A stretch of DNA of 64,000 nt from Psococerastis gibbosa (lineage: Eukaryota > Arthropoda > Insecta > Psocodea > Psocidae). Positions within the stretch are counted from its first letter, which is position 1. Every line of letters starts with the position of its first letter. Below are positions 42,723-53,829 of the stretch, in pieces. The DNA lies in the NCBI GenBank assembly GCA_963971405.1, contig OZ020491.1:688910-752909 (forward strand), written 5' to 3'. The notes beneath the pieces were generated by a model that saw nothing but the letters and a program-made list of their open reading frames with translations, did no database searches and was not told where the DNA came from. The position numbers and the translations under genes are program-made.

Positions 42723-43501
42723 TACAATACAATACAATATATATTTCTTTTAAATTATACAATACATGTAAAGTATAAGATAAAATTGTCAGAGTATCGT
42801 CAAAATCAGGTAGTTCTGTCATTGTCATTGTGTTAGTGCCTCAGTGACAGTGTAAAAAGCTTTCTCTAAGAGATGGTTTCTAAGCAATTTAGGGAAGTTA
42901 GAAGCATTTCTCGCCACTGTCAGTTCAATCGGTAGTTTTGTAAGGTAGGCGAAACCTTTTAGTATAGGATACAGTCGCTCACACTTGGCTGTGCGTGGCG
43001 CTGGCCTTACAAGGTCTCCCCGTTGCCTCGTGTTGTACGATAGGTGTGAGTGTCACCGTTTTGTTTAAATGCCCCCCACACCGCAGGCTTTAAGATATGT
43101 AAGATGCAGCTAAATATGTACAGACTTGGGGCTGTCATGATTTTTAATGATTTGAAGTGAGAGCGACAACTGTCACAGGGTCCCAGTTTTAGCATGTATC
43201 GCACTCCCCTCTTTTGAAGCCTGAGTACAGCGTCCATGTTCCCTGCGGAGGTCCCTCCCCAGGCCAATATGCCGTAGTTTATATGGCTCATTACAAGTGA
43301 GTAGTAGGCCTGGAGAGTAACCTCTGGAGGACACACAGAGCTAAGGCGCCTGTATACAAAGAGGCCACTATTTAGTTTTTTTAATAGCTCAGCCACGTGT
43401 TTATTCCAGTTTAAGTCCTTGTCAACTTGCATTCCTAAGAATCTGACGCTGTCGGTTGCAGTTACTGGTTGTCCTGCTATGCCTGGGTATGTGTCAAGTG
43501 A
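42723..43501 (-). mobile_element. 5'-truncated LINE (CR1/jockey-like) inserted in a mariner
   Basis: Minus frame reads ATDSVRFLGMQVDKDLNWNK, LSSVCPPEVTLQAYYSLVMS, HINYGILAWGGTSAG, LQKRGVRYMLKLGP and QNGDTHTYRT. Frame-shifted continuation runs to FYTVTEALT near 42835. The 3' end is (ATTGT)n-like TATTGTATTGTATTGTA. Flanked by TAGCA (TGCTA on plus) at 42718-42722 and 43502-43506, a likely short target duplication. Same family as 7456-7975. Confidence 0.8.
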
Positions 43502-43558
43502 TGCTAAGTCAGGACTGTATGGCGGATGATTGAAAATGACCCATCCAGATTGTTCGAG
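43502..43558 (-). mobile_element. Mariner transposase fragment (upstream of the LINE insertion)
   Basis: Minus frame reads LLEQSGWVIFNHPPYSPDLA and then meets the LINE. Removing the LINE restores PPYSPDLA-PSD, the catalytic-domain signature of mariner. Confidence 0.75.
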
Positions 43559-43765
43559 AAGCTGACCGCTGGAGTTGTTCTGATCCATGACAATGGCCGT
43601 CCACACACTGCTGAAGCAACTCAACGGCCAATTCTCGAATTGGGATGGGACATTTTCGATGATCCGCCATACAGTCCTGACTTAGCACCCAGCGACTTTC
43701 AACTTTTCCTGAACTGAACACGTGGTTTGGTGAGAGGCGCTTTCAAACCAATGAGGACCTTCAAG
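43556..43765 (+). mobile_element. Second mariner fragment, opposite orientation
   Basis: Plus frame reads LTAGVVLIHDNGRPHTAEAT, then LGWDIFDDPPYSPDLAPSDF and a stop. RFQTNEDLQ continues one frame over (43738-43765). HDNxRPHTA and PPYSPDLAPSD are mariner catalytic-core motifs. It lies head to head with the minus-strand fragment. Confidence 0.8.
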
Positions 43766-43824
43766 TATACAGTATGCATATATTTATTTATTTACATGGC
43801 GTTTATTGTTTCAGTTCCTTCAGA

Positions 43825-44031
43825 ATGATGTTTAAGGTATTTCTGGTGTGCCTGATGATGAGCGCAACCCTGCCCACCATTCTGGCGGTCTGCTGCCCTC
43901 CCCACTTGCTGTTCAGTGTAACAGGCCAGTCGTTCATGGGCTGCGGTGACGGCAGACCCCCCTCCACGTTCTACTGCGGCAAGGGCCCCTGCAATTGGCT
44001 AGGCTGCGATTGCGAAGGAGGCTGCATCTAG
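43825..44031 (+). CDS. Diedel-like secreted cysteine-rich protein
   Basis: 68 codons from the first of two adjacent ATGs to TAG. Residues 1-21 form a signal peptide (hydrophobic, MFKVFLVCLMM...TILA) with likely cleavage before VCCPP. The mature part has 8 Cys: CC-x16-C-x10-C-x4-C-x4-C-x1-C-x3-C. The end, FYCGKGPCNWLGCDCEGGC, matches the Diedel signature (CGxGxCNxFGCxCxGGC). Known of the family: Drosophila Diedel is a secreted immune cytokine that restrains the Imd pathway, with homologues in other arthropods and in some insect DNA viruses. Function here is inferred by similarity only. It stops right after GGC, shorter than fly Diedel (about 115 residues). ATTGTTTCAG|TTCC at 43805-43818 is a plausible acceptor for a 5'-UTR exon. 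The frame is open further up (43774), but the signal peptide supports the ATG at 43825. Confidence 0.8.
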   Translation: MMFKVFLVCLMMSATLPTILAVCCPPHLLFSVTGQSFMGCGDGRPPSTFYCGKGPCNWLGCDCEGGCI

Positions 44032-44154
44032 ACAATCAGAGTGTCATCCTAATGCATAAATAGACTCATATTATATTAATAATTTCATGAACGTAAGCCT
44101 AGTGGTATATTATCTTTTGTCCAATGAAAATCGTCTATCAATTTTTCGTTTGTA

Positions 44155-44240
44155 GTGGAAACTGATGTCAACTTACACCAGCTAAAAGTGAATGTGGACA
44201 AGCTATGGCTGGCTTACCTGTGACAAAAAGCTATACAGTC
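44155..44240 (+). repeat. Short dispersed repeat R6
   Basis: GTCAACTTACACC, TGGACAAGCT and GGCTTACCTGTGACA recur in the same order at 57476-57534. Lies just 3' of the Diedel-like gene. Confidence 0.45.
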
Positions 44241-44874
44241 ATATACTTAGGTATACAAAATTAATGTGTGTGCAAAGACCGCCATTCATCGGTTAACGAA
44301 AATGTTCGATAATCTTAACGCTGGTTTATTAGATGTTACTGTAGAATTATCCATAAAACACAATTAACCTTAAATGAATATCATATTCATTAAAATATAA
44401 AATGCAACCAATACCACTGCTATAGTACAATTACTTAAATACAATATTATAAAATACTACACAAATCACTATAGCCGATTGAAAATTATTTTTCATTCTT
44501 CTTATGCTTTATTTTTATAATTTGATTTTAATTGTTTATAAATCTATGGGATTCGGAATGTTTTGACACGATTGTTAGATGATTACTGTCTACTATGTAT
44601 TTTACGTAACTTAGTAATGCAAAATTGTACCATCAAGGAATTCGAATAGTACCCAATTTGCTGTAAACTATTCTCACTATGATAATAAATGATTATTTAT
44701 TAATATTTTTATTTATTTATTTATTGTACACCTACTCAGATAAGTAACCTAACAGTTTCAAGACATTGCAGGGCTCTATAGTGCATTATGTACCACATAG
44801 CACTGCGACGCATTTATTAAAGCATTGCCTTTATGCATTAAAATACGTTTACAGACCCGTTCGGGTAGATGGTG
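44241..44874. other. Spacer, nothing recognised
   Basis: AT-rich; an AATAAATG motif near 44683 could serve as a distal poly(A) signal for the Diedel-like gene but is not decisive. Confidence 0.35.
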
Positions 44875-45055
44875 GTTGTGTAGCTGTGCTAACCTGTCTA
44901 ACAATATCATGTCAATACGAGCATAAGTAGAGGATTTGGAGAGTGCTGCACTTGTTGGGGCTTGTGGTCCAGTGGTTATGAGACGCCCCGGTTAGGCGTA
45001 GATCGTGGGTTCAAATGCCGCCAAGTCTAGTTTTTTTCATATCCTAAATAATTTT
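44875..45055 (+). repeat. tRNA-like SINE family S2, copy 2
   Basis: GTGCTAACCTGTCTAACAAT, AGTAGAGGATTTGG, tRNA-like GGGCTTGTGGTCCAGTGG with anticodon arm ACGCCCCGGTTAGGCGT (44982-44998), decayed B-box GGTTCAAATGCC and TTTTTTTCATATCCT. Same order as 6609-6775 but older. Confidence 0.7.
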
Positions 45056-45429
45056 GGTTCAAGAGTGAATGAATGTTTAAATGTAGCAGTACGATCTGCG
45101 AAATAATACTTAATGTGTATTTTAGATGGCGATTAGGCCATGTGAGCAGTCACATCTCATGTCTCCAATATGTCATTTAGCCGTTGGCTTGTGGGCCACA
45201 AATCACATCTACAAACTGTTGATTTTGTCAAACCTATCAGTAATTTTATCTGAACAATGTACACTCTGCTACTATGGTCAGTGTTCTCGGTAACCGCGTG
45301 TGTTTGGATCGAGATTGACAAATATCTGTCATAGCGTGAAACCTATTAATGGTCTGATAGGCGTTGGGAGGAGTGAAGGTGATTATCTAAGCCATGGGGA
45401 TGGACACCTCGAAAATAGGCGTTAGTACA

Positions 45430-45690
45430 AGGGCTACCTTAGCGATACATGAGCTGAGGGAAAGTTAAATCAAAATATAAGGGATGAATCCCCACAAGAT
45501 GCTGAACCCGATCAATTCGAAGGAGACAAATGTCCTGAGAAATTTTTTTAGCACCTAGAAATAACACAGGGTACCCTTAAAAATCGTCCCAAATTTGAAA
45601 TTTCCCTACAATTATATAAGCATTAGACAATTTTAATTGACCGTCACGGCTTGAAGCAATTTACTTATGACAGATAATGCTGACAAAGAC
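45430..45690. repeat. Copy of the H2 variant (left half)
   Basis: TTAGCGATACATGAGCTGAG, AAGTTAAATCAAAATATAAG and GGGATGAATCCCCACAAGAT align with 26750-26815. Confidence 0.55.
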
Positions 45691-45968
45691 AGCTCAAGGA
45701 ACAAGGCATTGGGTGAAGGTCGTAGACGGAGCGAAATCAGAAAATTGAAAGTAGTTTTTTTTAACCCCCGCAGACACGGGCCATGGGAGTTCGCTAGGTT
45801 TCGGTGTGACGGGATTAAAAAGGGAAATGTTGTGTTGGCGTGCTCGCGTGCCGGCTAATCTCGCATCGCAAACAGCCTGCCCTGTGTACCCCCTTCCTAA
45901 TTGTCAATAATCGACCGCTCTCAAATTCCCCAATTACATCTAAAAATAGTCCTACTACTCTGATTTTT

Positions 45969-46773
45969 GCTTTCCAATTTATACGTAGCGTAAGGAAAGC
46001 TTTGTGATGGTCAAAATTTTCGATTCCGAGATTTCAACGGATTTACACGTGTTGAGGTCCCAGGAGCCCAAAAAAGTGGTTTTTACGAAATGTCTGTTTG
46101 TCGATCTGTCTGTTCATCGATTTTCGGGCAAACTACTCGGTTGATTTTGAAGAAATTTGGCATGTAAGTTTTCAAAAATCATAGGCTGCCTCGAGATCAT
46201 TTTATTTTGGGCTAATTTTTGGGGGTTTTATTCTCAAAAAACTAAAAAAAAAGTTTAAAAACATTATTTCCTACAATTTCTTTTAAATTCACAAATATTG
46301 TAGACGCTATTAATTTTAACAAAATACGGTGAGTCGCTTGCCCCTTGATAGTTTGCTTCTGGGGGTAAAAAAATAAAAATAAGTCAATTTTCATGAAAAA
46401 TGACTAAAAAATAATTTTTTCTGCGGAATCTTTCTATCAATGAATCAATGATTTCTACCTTCAAGCTTGCTTTAGGTGTTTCTTTCCCAAGAAAGTTTAG
46501 TAGTTCTGTGTAAAAAATATTTTTTTAAGGAAATCAAAGAAAACTCACGCTCCAATACATTGCGTGCACTAGATTGAATGGAGTTTTAAAGCTTTTTATA
46601 TATTTAAAGGTTATCTCATCTCCGGTGACGTCTGATGGACCCCCCCCCCCCCGCCCGCCCGCGAGATCCGCAATTTAACCATAGGGAAATTATTTACTAT
46701 GATATTACTCATTATCTCTATCTAGAAATTGATAAATTGGTAAGCATGTTCGAGTAAACTGGGACCGGCTCTT
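45969..46773 (+). mobile_element. Helentron-type H1, copy I
   Basis: GCTTTCCAATTTATACGTAG start; short (GTCT) tract at 46091-46114; C-run at 46639-46650; subterminal ATAAATTGGTAAGC; hairpin and CGGCTCTT end at 46773. Moderately diverged. Confidence 0.8.
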
Positions 46774-47199
46774 TCGAAAGCAATGAACATAGAACAGCCT
46801 GTAATGGGGGAGCCATTGATGGTTCTGGTGATGGGGATTGATTGTAATTTAAGGGTAGAGAAGATAACCTGTTAAATAGCTTTGCGGACATTATTTTAAA
46901 CCCGCAAGTGCAAGTATAAGAACGTTTCATTCTGAATAGGTGACTTTGCAGTTGCAACAATATTTTGTGAAATATGCTGGAGCTGGAGCTGCAAGCTACT
47001 AGGCATTAGATTTATCCGAAGTGAACTTTTCGTCTCTCCGCTCCAACTTGAACCACGATTCTCTGCGTCTAAAACAACTTTCAGGAACGTGAATGAATAA
47101 TTTGTCCGGACATTTGTACGTGTTACTCCCACACAGCAGCATGGCAGTGACGGCACAAGCTTTGTAACTTTGCATTTTCAAAATGAATGTAAACAGCAA

Positions 47200-47335
47200 T
47201 TAGGCGGCGTTTCCACCGACCTCGTTTTGTACCGTGAGCGTGATATTGACGTCGTAGCAGACATTAAATACAGTCTTTAATGTCTGCTACAGCTGATTTT
47301 CGTCCTTCCACTTTATTGTGACGGCACAAGCTCTG
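47200..47335. mobile_element. Fragment of a 2555-type Harbinger MITE with perfect hairpin
   Basis: TTAGGCGGCGTTTCCACCGA resembles the 2555 termini. 47254-47290 is a 15-bp perfect stem GTAGCAGACATTAAA / TTTAATGTCTGCTAC with a 7-nt loop; the same GTAGCAGACATT motif is in both arms of 2555-2938. Confidence 0.55.
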
Positions 47336-47339
47336 TAAC

Positions 47340-48919
47340 TTTGAATTTTAAAAATTTGAGTAACTACATTTAATTCAACTCAAAACAGCTGATTCTTCCT
47401 CTGGGTTATGACGTCACAAGACGAGTTTTTTCACCGTTTTAAGAAAACAACTATCTTAAAAGATATACAGTAAGATAATCCTGCATATGTATTAGAACAT
47501 GCTTCCAACAATTGTCAACAGCCTATTATGGCGTGGGTTTTCAGTGCTGTATAATGGTAGAAATATACTATTATGTAGCACACAAAATCCATGTCCCAAT
47601 TCAGCGTGAAAATGTCTTTAATTTGCGTCGACAGTACACATATTACACATTTATGTAGGTTTTAGTACCAGATTTACAAAACATGAAATAAAAACCGGAC
47701 ACGGAGTCAATTCTAGAGTAAATATTTTTAAAAAAGTAATTTTATCTAACTTAGTCTTAAATTTAGTGAATTTTGAGGAACTTTTTATCATCGTAGTTAG
47801 CAAGTTAGCCGTAACCTACCGTAACTTAAATAGCAATGTAAAATGACAGTGGACATTTTAAATTTCTATGACTGGAATTTTTAAATTTATCCAGAAAACA
47901 AAATTTGCACCCAATGGAAAGCATTGTCCGATCAAACAATTATTTATTCACCGGACAGAGGCACGAAAACCTGACTGTCCGGTGAAAAACCGGTCAGCTA
48001 GCAACCCTATAGGTAGTTTGGAGTAAAATCTTGCAATACTCTTTGCCATAGTGTTGTAGTAGATAGGTGAAACGAAAATGTGAAAATATCACTAAAACAG
48101 TACAATATTCCCTTAAAAAGCAATCTTGTATGGTATTTGAACTGCAGACATCTACAGAGAGCCACTGTAGTGTGGAAAGCGTCGTTTGACCTACTTCAGG
48201 AATATGGCGCAATATCTCACGCAATTCGATTTCATTTTCGACGTGGACAATTTATGAGTTTTCTAATCCATTGAATGTGTTAAACGCATTGAATTATTGC
48301 CTTTAACTTTGCCCGGATAAGAATATATAGTATATAGTTGGCAGTTAATAAAACCAATTTAACGAGATACTCAGCACCCCATTTTTTGATGTGAAAACTG
48401 CCTTAGACCCGCTATCCACTTATGGTTCTGGCAGGCGTATAATCTGCATCAACTGTCAGAGACTCATGACGTCAGTATAATACATACAGTAGATATAATA
48501 TTATAAAGTTGCCGCTCCTTATATCTCGTGGGCTAGACAAACCAGACTAACTCATCTGTCAGCAGATATAGCACAAATGTAAAAGAGTAAATTATTCGGG
48601 GAGTCATGTAAACCATTGAAATATGGTAATAATAACATTTGGCCATGTACCGATAGAACCCAGTTTCGCCTACTCCTAGCTTAAGCGCAATGAGTAGCAA
48701 ATAACCTCTCTTGATAAACAATTCCTAAATTATTTCTATTTCTACAGTAAAGTTATTGGGGTTTATTTATAATAATTGTAATGAATGATCCCCATTTAAG
48801 TCATGGCGTTTCATCTCGTGCTGCGCTTGCAGAAATTTTTATAAAATTTATTTCAATTTCAACAGAATTAATTTCTAATTATTGAATTAATGACAAAAAA
48901 TTCCAATGTCACAGTTCAT
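47340..48919. other. Spacer, nothing recognised
   Basis: Opposed open frames at 47994-48274 show no domain. Confidence 0.4.
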
Positions 48920-49325
48920 CAAATAAAATAAATAAATAAATATTGACTTCTTGTTCTAATACTATGTCAACCTATCGGAGCTAGGTCTGTAAACTGTACA
49001 CTCAACTAGGAAGGCCCGGGACCGCCCGCTGCCCGAAAATGTAGTAAGTGTGGGACTCGAATTAACTACCTTTAGTATGTCTGTTATGTTGAATGAAAGG
49101 TATGACTGATATTCTGTATGAATGTAGTTTATAAAATTATATTTCAATCAAACTATATCGTTGATATGTACAGTTAGGTGTAAGAGAGGGCCATAGGCCC
49201 TAATCTCGCTGTATCTACATGTTTTTTTCTAAATACAGACTTTATTATTATTATTATTACCTTTCGGGTGAAAGTTGGGGTCTGTACCACTACTCTACAT
49301 ACAGTATCCTGACACATAGGGTACA
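48920..49325 (-). repeat. SINE family S1, copy split by an insertion
   Basis: Tail and middle at 48924-49072 (TTCTTGTTCTAATACTATGT, AGGAAGGCCCGGGACCGCCC). The head resumes at 49255-49312 (CTTTCGGGTGAAAGTTGGGG, CCACTACTCTACAT). The piece between, about 187 bp, is bounded by ACCTTT on both sides. It itself contains GTGTAAGAGAGGGCCATAGG and ends (ATT)n, resembling an S1/LINE tail in the other orientation. Confidence 0.65.
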
Positions 49326-49928
49326 ATACGTGTACATATTTAGGGGGTTCAGTACAGTACCTACAGCAATTACTTCAATGCCCGGAAATTGTCTTAACAA
49401 AGTCTTTGTTCTGTTTCGTAACCAAACCGAAATTTTTTCATTCCCTGTAAAATAATGAAAGTTGGGAGCTTAAAAAAAGCCTGTTGGCAAAAAAGTGTTC
49501 AGGTTCCTCGAATCAAAATTTCATGACCCAGAAAAGCATTTAGAAATTTTCCTCAAAGTTGGAGTTTTATATTTTGCATATTTAATTTCCTGGCCATGAT
49601 ATATTGTCTTACTTTCTTACATTACTTTGTGAGCTTTTCATTTTCCCATAAGTCATCACCTGTAAGTTCTATCTACTAATTTCCTTCAGACATCTTCTTT
49701 TACTCGTCTTGACAACCTGCTACGGTACCTTGTCCCACTTTTCTGTACCTCATGAATTTCTCCTTTTTGATTTCTGCTCCAAAGTAGCTCTTCAGAGAGT
49801 ACGGCCGCTATAGTCGCAATTTCAATATTAGTGCCAAATAAACGATTGAAGAGCACCACCTACAGTATGTGTTTTACATTAAATGTCTTATAAATCTTGT
49901 TTAAGTTTCATTCGTTAGTTATTGCTTA

Positions 49929-50224
49929 GGCCGGTGACACTATCCCTTCTTGCCGTATGCGGCTGAGAGGGATGCATTCTGGCGGGATGACACGACGTGG
50001 ACACGCACTGTCCGGTGCGACCGCTTAAAAATTTCTGATTTTAGTATTTTATAGTCTTGATCCGATTAATCTTACTCAAGTTAGTGTCGCATGTGTTGAA
50101 ATGCTATCTTGGCTCACTCAACTGAATGTTTATTTATTTGTCCCGTGTCCGGTTACATTCTCTGCCGCAGCACTATCCGGTCGATACTAGACGGCACGGT
50201 GCCACCGGAACAGTGTGACCGCGG
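49929..50224. mobile_element. Possible PIF/Harbinger-type MITE (degenerate)
   Basis: TTAGGCCGGTGACACTATCC at the left and GGAACAGTGTGACCGCGGTAA at the right (in two parts: GGAACAGTGTGACC and GCGGTAA) are imperfect inverted repeats. GC-rich against surroundings. Duplication not clear. Confidence 0.4.
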
Positions 50225-51793
50225 TAATTAGGCTCTATGCATTCAAGCCATCCCTTCAAACCAGTCCCTTTTGGCGGGACGGCCGGTATCATAATCAAAC
50301 AGGCGTAGGTCTGCGCCGTCTGTTTCTGGGAAACACCGAGCTCAGTAAAGGCTGCGTTGCACCTGTATTTTGTAAGCTACTCTATTATTATACATAATGC
50401 ATTATTACTACGTTATGACTAAATATATTGACCATATCTTTAACCTTACTCCACCACTGAGATATCTACTAAATATATCTAGGTTCAACTTACACGTTCA
50501 TTCAGTCATGTTCAACTTTCCCATTCAACTTGCACTTCAACTCAGGGTCAACCAATGAACGAATCTCGCCAAGCCAGCAATCCATTTTTCAGGTACCCGC
50601 AGTTGAAACCCAAGAATGTTGAACAAGTGCGGACATAGCCATTAGGCAAGGTAGCCAATGAAAAAACTTAGTTCCTCAGCGATCCTGCGGTTCGGTTTTT
50701 TACGTGTAGAAATCAAATATCTCATGAAGATAATATCTCGAAGAGTGTTCAAGAGCAGAAAGAAAGAAAGAAAATTGTCTCCATTCATTGTGCTTCAAAA
50801 CGTTTCGTCAAAATCTGCGATCGAAATCTGCGGTGGGGCTACGTAAACTTCTTAAATTGTATTTCAGAGGCTCAGAAGAAAGTTGAGCTTTCAAGTTCCA
50901 GTTGGAACTATGAAACTTGATATTGGGGTCTTTACGTAGATGATCAACACTAGCTCCAGGAGTGCTTTTAACACTATCAAAACCCCTTTGCGGGTGCTGA
51001 CTTTTTTTTCCGTACATTATCTAATTTTATTTCAAAAAAAATAAAAAAATAATCTCTATATGGCGGAATGGGCTTTCGTAATCCGAGATAAAAAGAGCCA
51101 TTCGACAGAGCAATCAAAATTAAGGGGTGTGAAGCCGCGATGGGGGTATATGGGCTTTTACTTTTTCTCTTTGCAACGTCTTTGTGAAGTTATTTCAAAG
51201 TGTTCCCTCACAGTCCCAATCAGCTACCATGCACTTTCACAAACTTCAGCAAAATTTTCCTTCCTTCCTTCCTTTGAAGACGGTCTCGCATCTTCTGCCA
51301 AGAGAGGTACGCTCGCTCAAGTCTTTCTTTGAGTAAGAAGTCAAAGATACGCTCCGTAACTTCGTCCCATTTATAAATTTTTTCTATTGAACAAGTCCCT
51401 AAAGACTGTGAACTGTATTTCGTTCTGTTTAACGTAGCGAAACTTTTTAGTGCATTATCTAGTTATGGCCCGAGTATCGATTGGGTTTATATGACTACAT
51501 TTGGAGAGTTACGAGTCATGTAATGGTGGTAGTTTCCCATGCTATTTTCTGTAATAAGGTCAACGCAACGACGAGGCTTATGTGCATAAATGAGTCTTCA
51601 GTGAACTTGTATTCCATATTTTACATTGTATTCATTCAGTCTGTTAAGAATTTTTAGTGCGCAGCTGTAAGTATATTAATCCAAAGCCACCATGCAAACT
51701 CGTAATATTTTTTGATAGTGTGTACACCAAAACGCATCGATGCATTTAGTAAGAAGCTGGGGTTGTAAGACCCATAACTTGGACCATCTATGT
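50225..51793. other. Spacer, nothing recognised
   Basis: An open frame at 51060-51332 (90 codons) has no domain I know. Short GAAA and TTCC simple repeats. Confidence 0.35.
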
Positions 51794-51945
51794 CAAGGCC
51801 GGGGGTATCTGCCCCCCCCCCAAGTTTAGTAAACCTATTGAAAGTTAATTTATTACGGTCTGATTCAATCGATACTATATATTTTTCCTATTTTGACCCA
51901 CAACAACTAACCCCCCCCCCCCCAAATGGGCTGGATCCGTCCCTG
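51794..51945. mobile_element. hAT-type MITE with perfect 8-bp target duplication
   Basis: Duplication ATCTATGT (51786-51793 and 51946-51953). Starts CAAGGCCGGGGG, ends GGGCTGGATCCGTCCCTG. Inverted relative to the related copies at 1150 and 55198. C-runs near both ends. Confidence 0.85.
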
Positions 51946-52229
51946 ATCTATGTCACACAAGCCGAAATTCATTCTTTGGTGTGGACAGCATGTGGTCCAT
52001 ATTCCGTTCTACTGCGCCTGGTCATTGTACTATACATTGTGGGTCTTAATAATTTCCTCCATTCATAACTTTACGGACATATTACTGATCCTAAAACCCC
52101 ACAATCTCGCGATCCCGTAGGCGTAAGTACACACATGAGTGGTATGCTGCTTTGCGTGTACCTACTCCCTTATAACTCAAAGCACCAATGCTTTTTGATG
52201 CCCACACTATCCAAGAGGATTAAGGATTT

Positions 52230-52330
52230 GCACAAGTTATAATTTGTATTTGAAGTGTAATACGATTCCCCGACAATTCATTGGTCATGGGTTCGAATCC
52301 CCCCAATTCCAGATTTTTCTTAATTCTCTA
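52230..52330 (+). repeat. Degenerate tRNA-like sequence
   Basis: Contains a perfect B-box GGTTCGAATCC at 52290-52300 followed by AATTCCAGATTTTTCT, but no complete cloverleaf. Probable SINE fragment. Confidence 0.35.
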
Positions 52331-52970
52331 ATTTCGATCTGCGCTTACTTTCACATAAAGACTGCTATAAAAGTTTCTCTGCCTACACAGGTCCATATGA
52401 CAGATCGCTGACATTTTCATGACATCCTTGCTTGCACTGTTTATTTTCTTGTATATTGTTATTCTGTTTTATTTTATTTATTTCAGCAATAGTAGGCCAG
52501 CAATGGTTAGAGTTTTGTAGATAGACTCATACCCACAACCTTAGTAGGCATAAGCCTTACAATTTTTGTATATTAATTGTTTTATATTTCAATGCACGTT
52601 CATTCATTCATTCAGGTAGTTTCATTTCTGCTGACTTGGCCACATTCCTGATCAGTTATGTACTGTGGCAACTGGTGACCAAATACGTTTTTGAACATAT
52701 CAAACTTTAAGAGCATTCTGATACTTACTTGATTCAGCTTCCATTTTAAAACAATTATTATTCACATTGAAAATTTCTCGAGCATGAGCATTTCAAACCA
52801 TATTAAATACAGGAGGCATGAATTATTAAATGTTGCCTCACGAATTATATACATGACTTCAACTTAGAATTGTTTACATACATTAAAAAAAAAAAAAATG
52901 AACAACGGACGGAGACACTTGGCTCATTACCACCGGGTGAAGAATAGCAAAACAACTTATAAGAACCGGT

Positions 52971-53829
52971 CTGAGTTCACTCGAACATGCTTTCCAATTT
53001 ATCAAAATTATTAGATAGAGAAAATTAGTAATTTTATGGCAAATATTTTTCCTATGGTTAAATTTCCGATATCTCGGGAGGGGGGGGGCGGTTGTCCACC
53101 TGACGTCACTGGAAGTGAGGTAAATTCTCGATAGGTCAAACAAACACATTAATTACCACACAGCAATAATGGCAGGGCATGCAATGCATTTGAGCGCGAA
53201 TTTTCTATCATTTTTTTCAAAAAATAATTTTTTGGGCAAAACCAAATATTTTTTTGGGAAAGCAACCTATCCGGTTTCGTTACTCAATTTAACACCTAAA
53301 ACATGCTTGAAGGTAGAAATCATCGATAGAAAGGTTTCGCATTTTTTTCATTAAAATTTAGTTATTTTTATTTTTTTACCCCCAGAAGCAAACTATCAAG
53401 GGGCAAGCGACCCCCCGCATTTTGTCAACATTAATAACGACTACAATCTACGAAAATTTAAAAGAAATCGTTGGAGCCGTTTTTGAGAAATAATTTTTTT
53501 AGACGTTTTTTTGGAGTTTTTTGAAAATAAAACCCCCCCAAATTGAGTTAGCCCAAAAAAAAAGTGATCCCGAGGTATGATTTTTGTGAACCTACATGCC
53601 AAATTTCACTCAAATCCACCGAGTAGTTTGCCCGGAAATCGACGAACAGACAGACCGACAGACCGACAGACCGACAGACCGACAGACCGACCGACAGACA
53701 GACATTTTGTAAAAACCACTTTTTTGGGTTCCTGGGACGTCAAAACGTGTAAATCCGTTGAAATCTCGGAATCGAAAATTTCGACCATCACAAAGCTTTC
53801 CTTATACTACGTATAAATTGGAAAGCAAT
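52971..53829 (-). mobile_element. Helentron-type H1, copy J (full length)
   Basis: Nearly identical to copy B (including the (GACC/GACA)n at 53645-53704) and to copy E. Hairpin end AAGAACCGGTCTGAGTTCAC, G-run at 53076-53088, terminal ATAAATTGGAAAGCAA. High similarity suggests recent activity. Confidence 0.88.
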
